A stretch of 64,000 nucleotides of DNA. It comes from Clostridia bacterium (GTDB lineage Bacteria > Bacillota > Clostridia > Christensenellales > Borkfalkiaceae). The stretch is from positions 1 through 64,000 of the forward strand of contig JAFWXO010000025.1 in the NCBI GenBank assembly GCA_017545865.1. The letters are read 5' to 3'. Below, in pieces: positions 1-6,961 of the stretch. Both the position numbers and the translations under genes were made by a program. Within the stretch, counting starts at the first letter, position 1, and each line of letters starts with the position of its first letter. The notes under the pieces were generated by a model. It made no database searches and was not told the origin of the DNA. It worked only from the letters and a program-made list of their open reading frames with translations.

Positions 1-179
1 AGTGTCAAATCTTCCTTATCTTCAATAACGCCACCGATATAATACGGCAAACCACAGTTTGCGTATGAAATAAAGCCCGAACGCTCAAAAATAATAATTT
101 CTGCGTGTTCGTTGAGTCTTCTTATTCTTGCGCTAGCAGTTGCACCACCTGCAACCCCACCCACGATTACAATTTTCAT
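1..179 (-). CDS. CoA-disulfide reductase-like FAD/NAD(P) oxidoreductase (5' part only)
   Basis: Only the first 59 codons lie in the window; the gene runs off the left edge. The N-terminus has a dinucleotide-binding motif (IVGGVAGGATAS) for FAD. About residue 44 it has the SYANCGLPYYIGG motif, whose single cysteine is the redox-active residue of CoA-disulfide reductases and related NADH oxidases or persulfide reductases. The start ATG is preceded by a good GGAGGG ribosome site. It follows the NifX-like gene by about 31 bases on the same strand, so they are probably co-transcribed. The exact substrate (CoA disulfide, oxygen, polysulfide) cannot be told from this fragment. Confidence 0.85.
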   Translation of the reverse strand, partial: MKIVIVGGVAGGATASARIRRLNEHAEIIIFERSGFISYANCGLPYYIGGVIEDKEDLT

Positions 180-210
180 TTTACCCTCCGATAAAGGCGT
201 TTTAATTTTT

Positions 211-618
211 TTAGTTGTGATGGCAACTTCCCTTTCCACAACCGTGTTCGCCACAAGTGTGAGCGCCGTTTCCGTGTTCATGGTCGTGGTGAGAACATCT
301 AACGTTAGGATTAAATTCTAGTTCATTTTTCAAAAATGCCTCAACTGCTTTGTCGCAATCGCCACTAACACCACCGAAAAGTTTTATTCCAAGTTCGTTA
401 AGAGCGCTTATAGCGCCACCGCCTATTCCACCACAAATAAGAACGTCAACGTTGTTTTCTTTTAAGAAACTTGATAATGCGCCGTGACCTTGGCCGTTAG
501 TACTGATAACGGTTTTTGAAACTATTTTATCGTTTTCAATATCGTAAATCTTAAACTGTTCGGTATGCCCGAAATGTTGAAAAATTTGTTCATTGTCATA
601 AGTTACAGCAATTTTCAT
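211..618 (-). CDS. NifX/NifB-C-terminal-domain (dinitrogenase Fe-Mo cofactor-type) protein
   Basis: This 135-residue protein matches the dinitrogenase iron-molybdenum cofactor biosynthesis fold. It begins MKIAVTYDN, has the QHFGHTEQFKIYDI segment near residues 14-27, and has the glycine-rich CGGIGGGAISAL loop around residue 62. Residues 108-135 form a tail of alternating His and Cys (SHHDHEHG, HTCGEHGCGKGSCHH) that probably binds metal. No nif genes are present, so a role in nitrogenase assembly is unlikely. In anaerobes such proteins are usually of unknown function or linked to Fe-S or metal handling. It heads an operon with the CoA-disulfide-reductase-like gene. A consensus promoter and an AAGGAGA ribosome site lie just upstream. 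Confidence 0.85.
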   Translation of the reverse strand: MKIAVTYDNEQIFQHFGHTEQFKIYDIENDKIVSKTVISTNGQGHGALSSFLKENNVDVLICGGIGGGAISALNELGIKLFGGVSGDCDKAVEAFLKNELEFNPNVRCSHHDHEHGNGAHTCGEHGCGKGSCHHN

Positions 619-648
619 AATAGTATCTCCTTATTTTCTAATAACTAT

Positions 649-677
649 ATTATACCCCTTTTTACCATTTATTTCAA
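649..677 (-). promoter_or_regulatory. sigma-A promoter of the NifX-like gene
   Basis: On the minus strand TTGAAA (677-672), a 17-base spacer and TATAAT (654-649) form a near-perfect vegetative promoter about 30 bases ahead of the start codon. Confidence 0.75.
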
Positions 678-703
678 TTGTTTTTAGATATTGCCTTTAA
701 AAC

Positions 704-752
704 AAAAATCTTTACTTTTAAAAGCCGATTTTAGCCAAAAAGTAAAGATTTT
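704..752 (-). terminator. Terminator-like hairpin after the GNAT gene
   Basis: An inverted repeat of about 15 bp (AAAATCTTTACTTTT at 705-719 and its complement at 737-752) surrounds a 17-base loop. Read on the minus strand it ends in a T-rich run. It lies between the GNAT stop and the NifX promoter, so it fits a terminator. The stem is AT-rich, so strength is uncertain. Confidence 0.5.
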
Positions 753-842
753 AAGTGTGTTAAATTTTTTAGTAATTTGTTTGGAAAAACCCCTGTAGTC
801 AAACTCAAAATACTATGTATTTATTTGTCGCATTAAAAATAG

Positions 843-1310
843 TTATTTTAGTATTATTTCCATGCCGATTTTTTGTGGCGCTAAACCGAGCGACTCGTAA
901 AACTTTAATGCAGACTGATTGCAACTCCAAACGTTAAGCGTCAAGTTATAGCAACCCGTTTCTTTTGCAAATTTTAACGCATATTCGTATAACTTTTTGC
1001 CGATATGCTTTCCACGCAAAGTTTCGTCAACGCACAAATCGTCAATATACAACGTTTTAATATCGGTTAAAACACCGCTATCTAAATGCTGTTGATATAT
1101 GCAAAAACAATAACCCTCAACGCAATCGTTTCCGTCAACCGAAACGAAGATGGGGCGGGTTTCATCTTTTAAAATAACCTTTAATTCTTCAGCAGAATAT
1201 TTTGTGCCTACTTTGAAAATGTCAGGTCTGCCGTTATGATGAACTAAGCACACTTGTTTTAATAAATCTATAATTTTTGGTATATCTTTTTCTACTGCAA
1301 ATCTTATCAT
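843..1310 (-). CDS. GNAT-family N-acetyltransferase
   Basis: This 155-residue protein has the GNAT fold. The acetyl-CoA pyrophosphate-binding motif is DETLRGKHIGKKLYEYALK near residues 93-111, followed by the typical NVWSCNQSALKFYESLGL segment at about residues 126-143. The N-terminus (MIRFAVEKDIPKIIDLL) is the usual first strand and helix. The start has a strong AAGGAAGG ribosome site. The acceptor substrate cannot be predicted; small-molecule amines, protein N-termini and ribosomal proteins are all possible. It seems to be a single-gene unit flanked by hairpins at 704-752 and 1324-1350. Confidence 0.85.
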   Translation of the reverse strand: MIRFAVEKDIPKIIDLLKQVCLVHHNGRPDIFKVGTKYSAEELKVILKDETRPIFVSVDGNDCVEGYCFCIYQQHLDSGVLTDIKTLYIDDLCVDETLRGKHIGKKLYEYALKFAKETGCYNLTLNVWSCNQSALKFYESLGLAPQKIGMEIILK

Positions 1311-1320
1311 TTTACCTTCC

Positions 1321-1350
1321 TTTTAAAAACGACTGCGTTATGCAGTCGCT
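1321..1350 (-). terminator. Rho-independent terminator of the G1P dehydrogenase-HAD operon
   Basis: The hairpin CGACTGC-gttat-GCAGTCG (1330-1348) is followed on the minus strand by TTTTTAAAA. It lies 7 bases beyond the stop codon at 1357. Confidence 0.75.
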
Positions 1351-1356
1351 TTTTCG

Positions 1357-3357
1357 TTATAACATTTTTTTGATTACCGACGGGAAGTCGTTAAAATTAT
1401 CTATCTTTATATAATTGATATCTGATAAGAATACCGATTCGTCGTTACCGCCTAAACCGTAATCATCGCCAACGTAAACTACTTCGCTTGGAAGTATTCC
1501 GTTTTCTTCTAAGTATTTAGAAATCGCAAGCGCCTTGTTAAAGCCTTTTGGCGCCATATCAAACGATGAAGATCCGCCAACGAACACTTCGTAATCATTA
1601 AAAAGTTCGCAAACTTCTTTGTAGATTGCCCTTCTCTTTTTGCGGTCTGGGTCAAATGCAAGTTTATCCTTTTGCTCCGCCTTAGTTCCAAGTAATGCAA
1701 GCGTTATGCAACCAGACGAGTGATATTCAACGCTATCGCCCATAAAATCGGTAAACCCGTACTTTTCACGAATATACGTTGCGCGTTTTTCAACCGATTC
1801 TCTATCGCAATCGAATTTAAAATCTTTAACGATGTCAATGGTTTTTGTTTGCTCGTTATATTTTGCCCATTGTAAACCGTAGTTTCCAACGATATCGGCG
1901 GGGAAACAGTCCATTTGATTGAAAATGCGGTTGCACATACCAGCGCCAACCATTAAGATTTTATACTTTTTTGCAAGGTTTTCAAGCGCTTCAACGTTTT
2001 GCTTGGGCATAGGCGTTTTGTGGTTTGATAAAGTTCCGTCAAGATCGAACGCCATTATTTTGATTTTAGACTTATCTATATAATCTTCTTTAAAATACCC
2101 AAAGTCGTAAAGCATCCATAAGAAAGTGTATCTATCTTTAAGATCTTTTGCGTATTTAATAGCGTCGTGAATTTTATCTTCGCCGTAAAAACTAATAAAC
2201 TCTTGGTAGTTAAGCCCAACCTTTTTAAGCGTTTGTTCAATTTCTTCTTTTGACGGCATTTCGGCTAAAATAGCGCGAATTTCCGCTTCTTTTTCTAAGT
2301 AGATGGGAATTCGATTTTGCTTGTAATTGCCAACCTTTTCTTGAAGTTCTTCGCACGCTTTTGCAGAAGTTTTGTAAACTCTTAAAAGTTCTTTTTCTCT
2401 ATAAATTTCATCGCTAAACGCCTTATCGGTCCACCTTATATTTAAAAGGTCTGCTCTAAGTTTAGCGGTTAACACCGTTGAATAGCCAACGTCTATCCCG
2501 TGAGAGAAGTACTCTTCGTTATTTAAAATTCCAACGATTTCAAAAAAGTGCGAGAAGTGGTGTTCACTGCCCGATGCAGGGCGAGAAGAACCCGCAAAAC
2601 TCATCATAATACCAACGAGCACAAGCGCTTCCATAAGCGTTTTAACGCTTTCTTCATCGCGCTTAGAAAGCCCTTCGGCTAAAGTTTCAACTTTCTTTAT
2701 AGTATCGTAAGTTACGTTGTAAATGTAATCGCAAAAATATTCGTTGTTAACGGCTTTTGCAAGTTTCCAGTCGTTGAGCGCGGAGTATTTTCCGATAATA
2801 TCGCCGTAACCTGCTTGAATCATTTCAAACGGAGCGTTTTTCAAAACGCTTGGCTCGGCAAGTAACGCCTTTGGAAGCCCTGCTTTATAAGTAACCTTCA
2901 TACCGCCAGTAATCATAGCCGAACCAGTTGAGGCGTATCCGTCCATCGACGGAGCGGTTGCAACCACGATATAGGGAATATCGTTATAGTGAGAGATATA
3001 CTTGCAAAGGTCTTGAATAACGCCCGAGCCAACGCCCACTATCATATCAATACCTTTTAAGTTTTCAGTTACTTTCGCTATTGCAACTTCATCGGGAACT
3101 AAAACTTTCGCGCCCGAAAAAATCACTCTGTTTTTAAGTTTGTCGCCTAAAACTTCCACAACTTTTTCGCCAGACGCTTTAAAAGTATTTTCATCGGCAA
3201 CGAGCAAAACGCTTTGGCTATCGCAACACAAACTTTCAAGTTCGTTAATCGCGCCGTCACAAATACAAACCTTTTCTATCGGGCATTCGTGAAACTTTCC
3301 GCAATCACATTTAATTCCTTTTAAAATTTCGTTTATTTCCATTTCGTCATCAACCAT
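1357..3357 (-). CDS. Fusion: sn-glycerol-1-phosphate dehydrogenase (AraM/EgsA-type) + PMM-like HAD phosphatase
   Basis: This 666-residue protein joins two enzymes. Residues ~1-420 resemble AraM/EgsA-type sn-glycerol-1-phosphate dehydrogenases of the iron-alcohol-dehydrogenase fold. They carry an NAD(P)-binding GVGSGVIQDL motif, ATAPSMDGYAS, and the metal-ligand motifs AGYGDIIGKYSALNDW (Asp), SEHHFSHFFE (His) and FSHGIDVGYS (His). Residues ~430-666 are a HAD domain with motif I FDLDGT, a Lys motif (PKGFNKALAISK) and motif IV GDDYGLGGND, closest in pattern to phosphomannomutase-type HADs. The start overlaps the preceding isomerase gene by 25 bases; an alternative start is Met6 (3342). AraM reduces dihydroxyacetone phosphate to glycerol 1-phosphate. 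The fused phosphatase suggests onward dephosphorylation, which is inference. Confidence 0.85.
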   Translation of the reverse strand: MVDDEMEINEILKGIKCDCGKFHECPIEKVCICDGAINELESLCCDSQSVLLVADENTFKASGEKVVEVLGDKLKNRVIFSGAKVLVPDEVAIAKVTENLKGIDMIVGVGSGVIQDLCKYISHYNDIPYIVVATAPSMDGYASTGSAMITGGMKVTYKAGLPKALLAEPSVLKNAPFEMIQAGYGDIIGKYSALNDWKLAKAVNNEYFCDYIYNVTYDTIKKVETLAEGLSKRDEESVKTLMEALVLVGIMMSFAGSSRPASGSEHHFSHFFEIVGILNNEEYFSHGIDVGYSTVLTAKLRADLLNIRWTDKAFSDEIYREKELLRVYKTSAKACEELQEKVGNYKQNRIPIYLEKEAEIRAILAEMPSKEEIEQTLKKVGLNYQEFISFYGEDKIHDAIKYAKDLKDRYTFLWMLYDFGYFKEDYIDKSKIKIMAFDLDGTLSNHKTPMPKQNVEALENLAKKYKILMVGAGMCNRIFNQMDCFPADIVGNYGLQWAKYNEQTKTIDIVKDFKFDCDRESVEKRATYIREKYGFTDFMGDSVEYHSSGCITLALLGTKAEQKDKLAFDPDRKKRRAIYKEVCELFNDYEVFVGGSSSFDMAPKGFNKALAISKYLEENGILPSEVVYVGDDYGLGGNDESVFLSDINYIKIDNFNDFPSVIKKML

Positions 3358-4178
3358 TCGTAATTTTGTTTAATTTCAGCGGACGGAATATCCTTTGAAA
3401 CTTCGTAAGTAAGCATACCGTCGTAACCGATAGAGCAAAGCGCAGACATAATCTTATCCCAGTCAAGCACGCCTTTACCGGGCAAATAGTGGCACTCTTT
3501 ATCGTAATCACGGTCGGAAACGTGAACGTTTTTAATACGGCTACCGATATCTAAAATATAACTTTCGGGCATTTGCCTTAAGGGGTGATTGATATCCAAA
3601 GTCATATAAAGTTTGGGAACGGCGTCTAAGATAATTTTTGCTTCGCTCGATATGTAAAGCATACCTTCGTTGGTCATGTTCTCTAAGCAAATTTTTCTCG
3701 GCGCAAACTCGCAAATCTCGGTTAACGACTTGATGAGTTGTTCCATTCTCGGCGCGCGTTCGCTCTCGTCTTTAGGTCTATTATCGGGGTGCATAACGAA
3801 TAAGTTAGGCATATCCTTTTCATAGTGAGAAACCGCTCTTTTAACGCTTTCAACGGAAAGTTTTCTCTCAGTTTCATCAAGGGAAGTAAAATTCCAGTAG
3901 GTGCAAGAGAAAGGAAGGTGAACGCTGTTAAAATCTAAACCGTGGTCTCTGATAAGTTCAACCGCGTGCTCAACGTATGGATAATTTTCAAGTTCTTCTT
4001 GGCGATTCCAAGGACCAAGAGTGCTAAGTTCAACGGAGTCAATACCGCTTTCCTTCATATCCTTAAACATTTTGTTTAAAAACTCTTCTTCATGAGTAAT
4101 TTTGTAAAGGTGCTTTTCTTTATCTATCCACTTGATTCCAAAACAATTAACGGATCTGCTAAGTTTAGGTTTATTCAT
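3333..4178 (-). CDS. Sugar phosphate isomerase/epimerase (xylose-isomerase-like TIM barrel)
   Basis: This 281-residue protein has the AP-endonuclease-2/xylose-isomerase TIM-barrel pattern. The motifs are ICLENMTNEG (metal-binding Glu) near residue 162, MTLDINHPLRQ (Asp, His) near 190, NVHVSDRD near 212 and LTYEVSKD near 259. These fit a metal-dependent isomerase or epimerase acting on a small sugar or polyol. It is the first gene of a two-gene operon and its 3' end overlaps the dehydrogenase-phosphatase fusion, so the products probably share a pathway. It has a consensus promoter and an AAGGAGAAA ribosome site. The substrate is unknown; a ketose-phosphate or inositol-type compound is possible. 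Confidence 0.8.
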   Translation of the reverse strand: MNKPKLSRSVNCFGIKWIDKEKHLYKITHEEEFLNKMFKDMKESGIDSVELSTLGPWNRQEELENYPYVEHAVELIRDHGLDFNSVHLPFSCTYWNFTSLDETERKLSVESVKRAVSHYEKDMPNLFVMHPDNRPKDESERAPRMEQLIKSLTEICEFAPRKICLENMTNEGMLYISSEAKIILDAVPKLYMTLDINHPLRQMPESYILDIGSRIKNVHVSDRDYDKECHYLPGKGVLDWDKIMSALCSIGYDGMLTYEVSKDIPSAEIKQNYEWLMTKWK

Positions 4179-4225
4179 AATTTCTCCTTAGATAACTTTT
4201 AAAAAAGTTAATTTTCATTGATTAT

Positions 4226-4254
4226 ATTGTACACCTATAAAAGCCGTATTTCAA
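4226..4254 (-). promoter_or_regulatory. sigma-A promoter of the isomerase/G1P-dehydrogenase operon
   Basis: The minus strand reads TTGAAA (4254-4249), 17 bases, TACAAT (4231-4226). A short AT-rich inverted repeat (AACTTTTaaaAAAAGTT-like) sits between it and the start codon. Confidence 0.75.
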
Positions 4255-4302
4255 GCAAAAAACCTAAAATTTTTCAAATTTAAGTTAGCAACTTAAAAAC
4301 AG

Positions 4303-4331
4303 TTGAACTTTTTTGAAAGTTTTGTTATTAT
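4303..4331 (+). promoter_or_regulatory. Promoter of tRNA-Gln
   Basis: TTGAAC (4303-4308), a 17-base spacer and TATTAT (4326-4331) lie 20 bases upstream of the tRNA. A small inverted repeat (TTTAAGTTagcAACTTAAA, 4279-4297) lies just before it. Confidence 0.6.
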
Positions 4332-4350
4332 TTAAAGGTAAAATTTATTT

Positions 4351-4425
4351 TGGGGTGTCGCCAAGCGGTAAGGCTACGGACTCTGACTCCGTCACTCGGG
4401 GGTTCAAATCCCTCCACCCCAGCCA
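4351..4425 (+). tRNA. tRNA-Gln (anticodon CUG), CCA encoded
   Basis: The cloverleaf folds fully. The acceptor stem is TGGGGTG/CACCCCA, the anticodon stem is ACGGA/TCCGT with loop CTCTGAC (anticodon CTG), and the T arm is GGGGG-TTCAAAT-CCCTC. Discriminator G is followed by an encoded CCA at 4423-4425. It reads the glutamine codon CAG. The window also carries glnS, so direct charging by GlnRS is expected. Confidence 0.95.
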
Positions 4426-4430
4426 AAAAA

Positions 4431-4457
4431 AGAACGACCGATAGTCGTTCTTTTTTT
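4431..4457 (+). terminator. Terminator of tRNA-Gln
   Basis: The stem AGAACGAC-cgata-GTCGTTCT followed by seven T residues starts five bases after the tRNA CCA end. Confidence 0.85.
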
Positions 4458-4461
4458 ATCC

Positions 4462-4700
4462 AAGACCGAAAGGGCTTGGTATGTAATCTCGCGTAGCGAG
4501 TATGTAATTGCCGTTAGGCGCATGTAATCACGCGATAGCGTGGATAATTCGGTCTTGATTACATACCGTTTGCAACGGATTACATACATTTTTTCAAAAT
4601 GATTACATCCACGGCTGTTGCCGTGATTTTAGCAACAAAAAAAGCACTTTTTTTCAGGCGCTTTTTTGTTAGCTGGGTTACGTGATTTGCCAAAGGCAAC
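4462..4700 (+). repeat. Hairpin-array repeat with GTAAT/ATTAC linkers (array C)
   Basis: This noncoding stretch fills most of the 447-base gap between tRNA-Gln and the QueG-like gene. It is a chain of short hairpins: CTCGC-gta-GCGAG, TGCC-gtta-GGCG, CACGC-gata-GCGTG, CCGTT-tgc-AACGG, ATTTT-ttca-AAAAT and CACGG-ctgttgC-CGTG, separated by TGTAAT on the left and ATTACA on the right. A longer pair (AAGACCGAA at 4462-4470, TTCGGTCTT at 4548-4556) encloses the first three. A terminator-like stem at 4635-4667 and a TTGCC-aaa-GGCAA hairpin near 4687-4699 follow. A 61-codon minus-strand frame crosses it but looks noncoding. The design resembles the arrays at 19633 and 42215. Confidence 0.75.
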
Positions 4701-4805
4701 CCTTAGCAGAGCGCAACACGCCGTTTCTTCGTTCATTAGTATTCAAAATTGTGTTTTTGTGTAACAAATCGGTTGTTTTATTTCTTTTTTGTGTAAGTTT
4801 CTTTT

Positions 4806-4851
4806 GATATAATGTATCTAAACTATGTTGATTTGACATAATGTATTTAAA
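4806..4851 (+). promoter_or_regulatory. 17-bp direct repeats in the promoter of the QueG-like/U32/AraC operon
   Basis: GATATAATGTATCTAAA (4806-4822) recurs as GACATAATGTATTTAAA (4835-4851), 15 of 17 bases identical, with a 29-base period. The first copy contains a TATAAT -10 box (4808-4813). Directly repeated sites are typical of AraC-family regulators and one is encoded third in this operon, so these may be autoregulatory sites. That link is inference. An AAGGAG ribosome site follows at about 4859-4864. Confidence 0.5.
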
Positions 4852-4872
4852 TAAATCAAAAGGAGAAAAGAA

Positions 4873-5925
4873 ATGATTACGTCACAAGATATTAAAGCAG
4901 CAGCAAAAAGATTGGGTGCGGATCTAGTTGGTATAGGTTCTATTGATCGTTGGAGCACAGCCCCAATTCAAATGGACCCTAAGCAAATTATGCCTAACGC
5001 AAAATCTATAATTGCTCTTGGTTTCCGCGTTATGAGAGGTTCTCTTCGCGGTGTAGAAGAAGGTACATATTTTTCTAACTATTCTTCAATGGGATATGGC
5101 GGTATCACCTATATTTATATGCCGATGACCGTTATCAATTTAAGCAAAATGATTGAAGATGCTGGTTACGAAGCAGTTCCTATGGGTCACCAAAGCGACT
5201 GGAGAGCCATTGATAACGTAGGCTTTATGAGAGAAAACTATTCTCGCCCCGTTGCTCCTGGAAAGGCAGCGCCTGACGTTATGGTTAATTTACGTATTGC
5301 GGGATTTTTGTGCGGTCTTGGTGAAATCGGCTATTCTAAAATGCTTCTCACCCCTGAATTTGGTCCACGCCAACGTATAGGTATTATTATTACCGACCTT
5401 GAACTTGAACCCGATCCTATCATGAAACCGGGCACACTTTGCAATCGCTGTATGGCGTGCGTACGCGAATGCCCCGGCGGATGTATTCCTTCGGACAGAA
5501 CTATTAAGGAAAACATCGGCGGATACGAATGCGAGTGGGCAGACGTGGATATGACAAGATGCGACTGGACTTTCCAAGGCGGTGAAGAGTGTAAAGAAGG
5601 AGAATATGGAAATTACTTTGACCACGTTTGGTCGCCAGGTTGGAAAGGAAAGTTCAAGTCTTCAAGCATCAGCCCCTTCCCCAAAGCGCCTAACCCCTTG
5701 TATAATAGCGGTAAGGCGGTATGCGGAGCGAAGGGTTGTACCCGTGCTTGTATGATAAGCCTTGAAAGACGCGGAGTTTTGAAAAATAAATTCGCAAATC
5801 CTTTCCGTACTCAAAAGCCTTGGTCGGTAGACTGGTCGCAAGAACCGCATAAGGTTGACTATAAAGCGCCGTACGAAGGCAAGAACTCCCCCAATAATAC
5901 TAAGTGTGACACAAAGACTGACTAA
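4873..5925 (+). CDS. QueG/reductive-dehalogenase-like 4Fe-4S protein
   Basis: This 350-residue cytoplasmic protein resembles epoxyqueuosine reductase (QueG) and the cobalamin-dependent reductase superfamily. The N-terminus (KRLGADLVGIGSID) and the NLRIAGFLCGLGEIGYSKMLLTPEFG segment (about residues 137-162) are typical. A ferredoxin-type cluster motif CNRCMACVRECPGGC is at about residues 194-208. More cysteines follow (CDW, EECKEG, VCGAKGCTRAC) and may hold a second cluster. It is diverged from true QueG, lacks a Tat signal, and its substrate is unknown. It begins an operon; the next start lies one base beyond its stop. The start has an AAAGGAGAAAAG ribosome site. Confidence 0.8.
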   Translation: MITSQDIKAAAKRLGADLVGIGSIDRWSTAPIQMDPKQIMPNAKSIIALGFRVMRGSLRGVEEGTYFSNYSSMGYGGITYIYMPMTVINLSKMIEDAGYEAVPMGHQSDWRAIDNVGFMRENYSRPVAPGKAAPDVMVNLRIAGFLCGLGEIGYSKMLLTPEFGPRQRIGIIITDLELEPDPIMKPGTLCNRCMACVRECPGGCIPSDRTIKENIGGYECEWADVDMTRCDWTFQGGEECKEGEYGNYFDHVWSPGWKGKFKSSSISPFPKAPNPLYNSGKAVCGAKGCTRACMISLERRGVLKNKFANPFRTQKPWSVDWSQEPHKVDYKAPYEGKNSPNNTKCDTKTD

Positions 5926-5926
5926 T

Positions 5927-6961
5927 ATGAAATATAGCGTTGGATTTCAACTATATCAAGGAAACGAAGAGCCGTTTTCTCAAATCGTAAAATCATATCG
6001 GGAACATATATCCGAGGTGTTTTTTGCATGGCAAGATATTGCAAGTGGTAGAAGCCCTATTGCAACTCGCCACGGATATACCGACTGGTCCGCGCAAAAA
6101 AGAACGGAAGAAGAACTTCGCGCGATAAAGCAAATGGGTATAAAACTCGATTTGCTTTTTAACGGTAATTGCTACGGAGAGTATGCAATATCTGAAAAAC
6201 TTGCTAACACGGTTGTTTCCGTTATTGAACATTTAGAAAGTATTGACTGCGGTGTGGATATCGTTACAACCGCATCTCTTTCTATTGCCCACACGATAAA
6301 AAAACACTTCCCAAAAATTGAGGTGCGCGCATCGGTAAATATGCGTATTGGAACAGTGAAAGGTATGGAATATCTTTCCGATTTGTTTGATTCTTTCCAC
6401 GTTCAGCGCGACTACAACCGAGATCTAAAGCATTTGGAAATGCTTAAAAGTTGGGCAGACGAGCACGGTAAAAAACTCGTTATGCTTGCAAACAGCGGGT
6501 GCTTTATAAACTGCTCGGGGCAAAGTTTTCACGACAATTTAGTAGCGCACGAACACGAAATATGCGAAGTGAAAAATTTGGATGATTTTCTTCCTTACGC
6601 TTGCTGGCGTTCTTTAAAAAACAAGGACAACTGGCACATGCTACTTGAAAACACGTGGGTTCGCCCTGAGGATATTCATCACTATGAAGGAATTTTCGAT
6701 ACGGTTAAACTTGCAACAAGGATGCACTCGTTACCCGGGATGGTGATTGACGCTTACGTTCGCAAGCAATATTTTGGAAATACGCTCGATTTGTTTGAGC
6801 CTGGATTTGGCAGAGCAATTGCGCCGTATATTATCAGCAACCAAGATTTTCCTAAGGACTGGTTTACAAAAACGTCGTCTTGTGATAAAATGTGCCATAG
6901 ATGTGGGTATTGCAAATCGGTACTTTCAAAAGTTCTTATCAACACGGAGGAAAATCAATGA
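5927..6961 (+). CDS. U32-peptidase-like protein with C-terminal cysteine cluster
   Basis: An upstream start at 5855 is possible, but the ATG at 5927 directly after the previous stop fits better and gives 344 residues. The protein has a TIM-barrel layout: VSVIEHLESIDCGVDIVTTAS, an EVRASVNMRIGT strand, and LVMLANSGCFINCSGQSFHDN. These resemble the U32 family, many of which bind a 4Fe-4S cluster and act in tRNA, rRNA or quinone hydroxylation rather than proteolysis. Cysteines in GCFINC and in the C-terminal CDKMCHRCGYC (about residues 323-333) could bind iron-sulfur. Co-transcription with a Fe-S reductase suggests a redox reaction on one substrate. The family assignment is from motif resemblance only. 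Confidence 0.65.
   Translation: MKYSVGFQLYQGNEEPFSQIVKSYREHISEVFFAWQDIASGRSPIATRHGYTDWSAQKRTEEELRAIKQMGIKLDLLFNGNCYGEYAISEKLANTVVSVIEHLESIDCGVDIVTTASLSIAHTIKKHFPKIEVRASVNMRIGTVKGMEYLSDLFDSFHVQRDYNRDLKHLEMLKSWADEHGKKLVMLANSGCFINCSGQSFHDNLVAHEHEICEVKNLDDFLPYACWRSLKNKDNWHMLLENTWVRPEDIHHYEGIFDTVKLATRMHSLPGMVIDAYVRKQYFGNTLDLFEPGFGRAIAPYIISNQDFPKDWFTKTSSCDKMCHRCGYCKSVLSKVLINTEENQ

Noticed and set aside
4404-4589. 61-codon minus-strand frame across the tRNA and hairpin array
   Set aside because: It covers tRNA-Gln and the structured repeat; no ribosome site and no plausible protein.
4462-4700. Possible CRISPR array
   Set aside because: Hairpin units vary in sequence and have short fixed linkers; there are no identical repeats with unique spacers and no cas genes.
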